Source: Nocardia abscessus (GTDB taxonomy: Bacteria > Actinomycetota > Actinomycetes > Mycobacteriales > Mycobacteriaceae). Taken from it: a stretch of 64,000 nucleotides of DNA. Positions 62,459 through 64,000 of the stretch are shown one piece after another. The position numbers were made by a program, and so were the translations under genes. Within the stretch, counting starts at the first letter, position 1. Each line of letters begins with the position of its first letter. The notes under the pieces were generated by a model. It worked only from the letters and a program-made list of their open reading frames with translations. It was not told where the DNA came from and did not search any database. The DNA lies in contig NZ_JADLQO010000012.1 in NCBI RefSeq assembly GCF_015477775.1, positions 1 to 64,000 on the forward strand. The letters run 5' to 3'.

Positions 62459-62475
62459 ATATGCACGGTACATAT
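62459..62475. promoter_or_regulatory. MarR-type operator overlapping the exporter promoter
   Basis: ATATG (62459-62463) and CATAT (62471-62475) form a perfect inverted repeat with a 7-base spacer. The spacer contains the minus-strand -10 TACCGT (62465-62470) of the exporter gene. Further TGCAC/GTGCA and ATG/CAT symmetries lie up to about 62495, in front of the divergent MarR gene. Confidence 0.6.
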
Positions 62476-62529
62476 CATGTGTATGGTGCACAATTTGATC
62501 TCGGCGTGATGCGCGCGACATAGTGGGGC

Positions 62530-63012
62530 ATGTCCGATTTCGGCTCAGGCGACAGCGCAGCGCTGACCCGTCTCGCCTTCGAACTCTCGCTGCTGTCCAG
62601 GCACTTCCCCGCCGCCCTGCTACGCCGTCCCGGCTTCCGGCTGGACCGCTCGGCATATCTGATCCTGACCAGGCTCGAACTTGACCACCCGCTGAGCCTG
62701 CGCGAGCTGTCCGAAGCGTTCCGATTGGACATTTCCACGATCAACCGTCAGGTCGGGGCCATGCTCAAACAGGGATTGGTCGACCGGGTGCCCGACCCCG
62801 ACGGCGGCATCGCCCGCAAGATCCGCGCCAGCGCCAAGGGATTGGACTTCCTGGCCGCAGACCGCGTGCAGAGCCGCCTGGGTATCGGCGCGGTGGTAGC
62901 CGAATGGAGCGACGCCGACGTCGATCAGTTCAGCAGGCTCATCGCGCGCTTCAACCAGTCGGTCGAAGACCGAGAGGACAACCCATGGCCCCGCCCGCAG
63001 GGGCTGGAGTGA
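62530..63012 (+). CDS. MarR-family transcriptional regulator
   Basis: This 160-residue protein has the MarR winged helix-turn-helix at about 35-110: LILTRLELDHPLSLRELSEA, LDISTINRQVGAMLKQGLV, and the wing DPDGGIARKIRASAKG. Helices at both ends form the dimer. It is divergent from a DHA2 exporter across about 70 bases containing an inverted repeat, the classic arrangement of a MarR repressor with its efflux target. The inducer is unknown. Confidence 0.9.
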   Translation: MSDFGSGDSAALTRLAFELSLLSRHFPAALLRRPGFRLDRSAYLILTRLELDHPLSLRELSEAFRLDISTINRQVGAMLKQGLVDRVPDPDGGIARKIRASAKGLDFLAADRVQSRLGIGAVVAEWSDADVDQFSRLIARFNQSVEDREDNPWPRPQGLE

Positions 63013-63027
63013 GGCCGGATCGAACGG

Positions 63028-63843
63028 TCACGCCGCGGCGTACACGCCGGGGGTGATGGCGTAGCAACGTCGAAACCACCGGGTGAGGTGGGCTTGGTCG
63101 GCGAAACCGGCGGCGGTGGCCGCTTCGGCGACCGGACGGCCCGCCGCGATCAGGCGCCTGGCCGCGCGCAAACGCAGTAGACGCTGGTAATCGCTCGGCG
63201 CGAGGCCGTAATTCGCCCGGAAGGCGCGGTACAGCGCGAACCGGCTCGCGCCGCTCGCCTCGACCAGGTCGTCCATGGAGAGCGGGTCGAGATAGCGGTC
63301 GTCGAGGACGGCGCGCACGCGACGTGCGACGGCCGCGTCCGGCCGGGCCGTCGAGCGAACCTGCGGCCGCCGTGCCCCCCGCTGCACCAGCGCCGCGACC
63401 GAAGCGGCCAGCGCTTCGTCGGCGGCGAGTTCGGTGGCCGGGCCGGTCAGGCTCGCGCAGAGGCGGCGTAGCGCCGAGGTGAGCACCGGATCGCGCAGCA
63501 CCGGGTCGGCGAACAGCGGCAGCCCGGTCGGACGGCCCGCCTGATCGGACAGCAGGTCGGTGACCAGCTCGGTGCCTATGTGCACGATCGAGTAGGTGAA
63601 GCCCTGCTCGGTTGTGCTGTGGCCGTTGTGCGGCTCGTCCGGGTTGAACGCCATCACCATGCCCGCCGCGCTGGTCCGCGCTGCACCGCGGCAATCGAAG
63701 CTCTGCGCGCCGAACTCGGTGAAGCCGAACGAGTAGGTCTCGTGGCTGTGCGAGTGATAGACGTGCCGCTCGAAGTGCGCGTGCATCAGTTCCACCGGGC
63801 GGTTCGGCATTCGCCGGTACCGCACCCACTCACCGTCGGCCAC
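63028..63843 (-). CDS. AraC-family transcriptional regulator with cupin sensor domain
   Basis: This protein of about 271 residues has an N-terminal AraC-type cupin domain with HAHFERHVYHSHSHETYSFG and GMVMAFNPDEPHNGH. The C-terminal double HTH (about 175-270) has YLDPLSMDDLVEASGASRFA, LYRAFRANYGLAPSDYQRL and AGFADQAHLTRWFRRCYAI. His-rich segments in the cupin could bind a metal or ligand. The frame runs to 63999, but an EamA gene starts at 63910 on the other strand, so the GTG at 63843 is preferred; an ATG at 63810 is also possible. Confidence 0.85.
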   Translation of the reverse strand: MADGEWVRYRRMPNRPVELMHAHFERHVYHSHSHETYSFGFTEFGAQSFDCRGAARTSAAGMVMAFNPDEPHNGHSTTEQGFTYSIVHIGTELVTDLLSDQAGRPTGLPLFADPVLRDPVLTSALRRLCASLTGPATELAADEALAASVAALVQRGARRPQVRSTARPDAAVARRVRAVLDDRYLDPLSMDDLVEASGASRFALYRAFRANYGLAPSDYQRLLRLRAARRLIAAGRPVAEAATAAGFADQAHLTRWFRRCYAITPGVYAAA

Positions 63844-63909
63844 CGTCCCATTGTGCGCCGCGCACCAGCGTTCAATACCGCGGGGCGATGGCTCCGCAGG
63901 ATCGGATCC

Positions 63910-64000
63910 GTGCGTATCCGATTGTTGCTCGTTGTGGTCGTGGCGTTGTGGGGCAGCGCCTTCGCGTGCTCGAAACTCGCGATCCAGGAGATCCCGCACG
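63910..64000 (+). CDS. EamA/DMT-family transporter, 3'-truncated by the window edge
   Basis: Thirty codons are visible: RIRLLLVVVVALWGSAFACS then KLAIQEIPH. The first membrane span with ALWGSAF is the hallmark of EamA (drug/metabolite) transporters. The GTG at 63910 is the only in-frame start with a hydrophobic span directly after it. It is divergent from the AraC regulator, which may control it. Confidence 0.7.
   Translation, partial: MRIRLLLVVVVALWGSAFACSKLAIQEIPH

Overview
The window is chromosomal DNA from a mycolic-acid actinomycete, most probably Nocardia. The GC content is very high, GTG starts are frequent, and the gene content follows, in inverted blocks, what I remember of the Mycobacterium tuberculosis Rv1157c-Rv1230c segment. 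That segment includes mrp, tagA, glgM/glgC, sigE-rseA-htrA-tatB, gpgS/folP2/fadD6, dapE/dapD, dapC/fdxC, fbiC, mshB/lpqW, typA and pimE. I see no rRNA, tRNA, CRISPR array, insertion sequence or prophage.

Layout. 0-8.4 kb: a proline-rich fragment cut by the window edge, a lytic transglycosylase, Mrp, a DivIVA-type protein, TagA, a DUF3117 peptide, an RlmA-type methyltransferase, divergent glgM/glgC (maltose-1-phosphate and alpha-glucan synthesis), and two small paralogous membrane proteins. 8.4-13.4 kb: an O-methyltransferase, the envelope-stress cluster sigE-rseA-htrA-tatB, and a HTH protein behind a paired palindrome. 13.8-16.5 kb: small unknown proteins and an XdhC protein. 16.5-24.2 kb: gpgS-folP2, fadD6 with two LOG-family proteins, dapE and dapD. 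24.2-28.1 kb: an accessory-looking stretch with a secreted protein, a short-ORF cluster opposite an XRE regulator, and an ABM-domain protein. 28.1-36.7 kb: an F420/FMN-type oxidoreductase, FadD36-like ligase, two MpaB-family paralogues flanking a serine-hydrolase-like protein and a TetR regulator, PruA, DapC and ferredoxin. 36.9-45.8 kb: FbiC, two PH-domain membrane proteins, a permease remnant, and the small ORF-membrane protein pair next to lpqW-mshB. 45.7-46.6 kb: an apparently gene-free gap. 46.6-55.3 kb: TypA, a Cys-rich mini-protein, PhhB, PimE and exported or envelope proteins. 55.5-59.1 kb: an OpuC-type osmoprotectant ABC operon. 59.2-64 kb: a DinB-fold protein opposite a WYL regulator, an MFS exporter opposite a MarR regulator, an AraC regulator, and the start of an EamA transporter.

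Two patterns run through the window. First, about twenty genes have a TANNNT -10 hexamer five to eight bases before the start codon. This implies leaderless mRNAs, and I used it to choose several starts (GlgM, DapE, LpqW, the MFS exporter). Second, local regulators sit beside inverted repeats that look like their operators. These are a 27-bp TGAGAA/TTCTCA repeat before both MpaB paralogues with a TetR gene between them, ATTAGG/CCTAAT before the WYL gene, ATATG/CATAT between the MarR and MFS genes, and paired GTCTAGAC palindromes before the HTH gene. Functions come from motifs and remembered family features; no database search was run.
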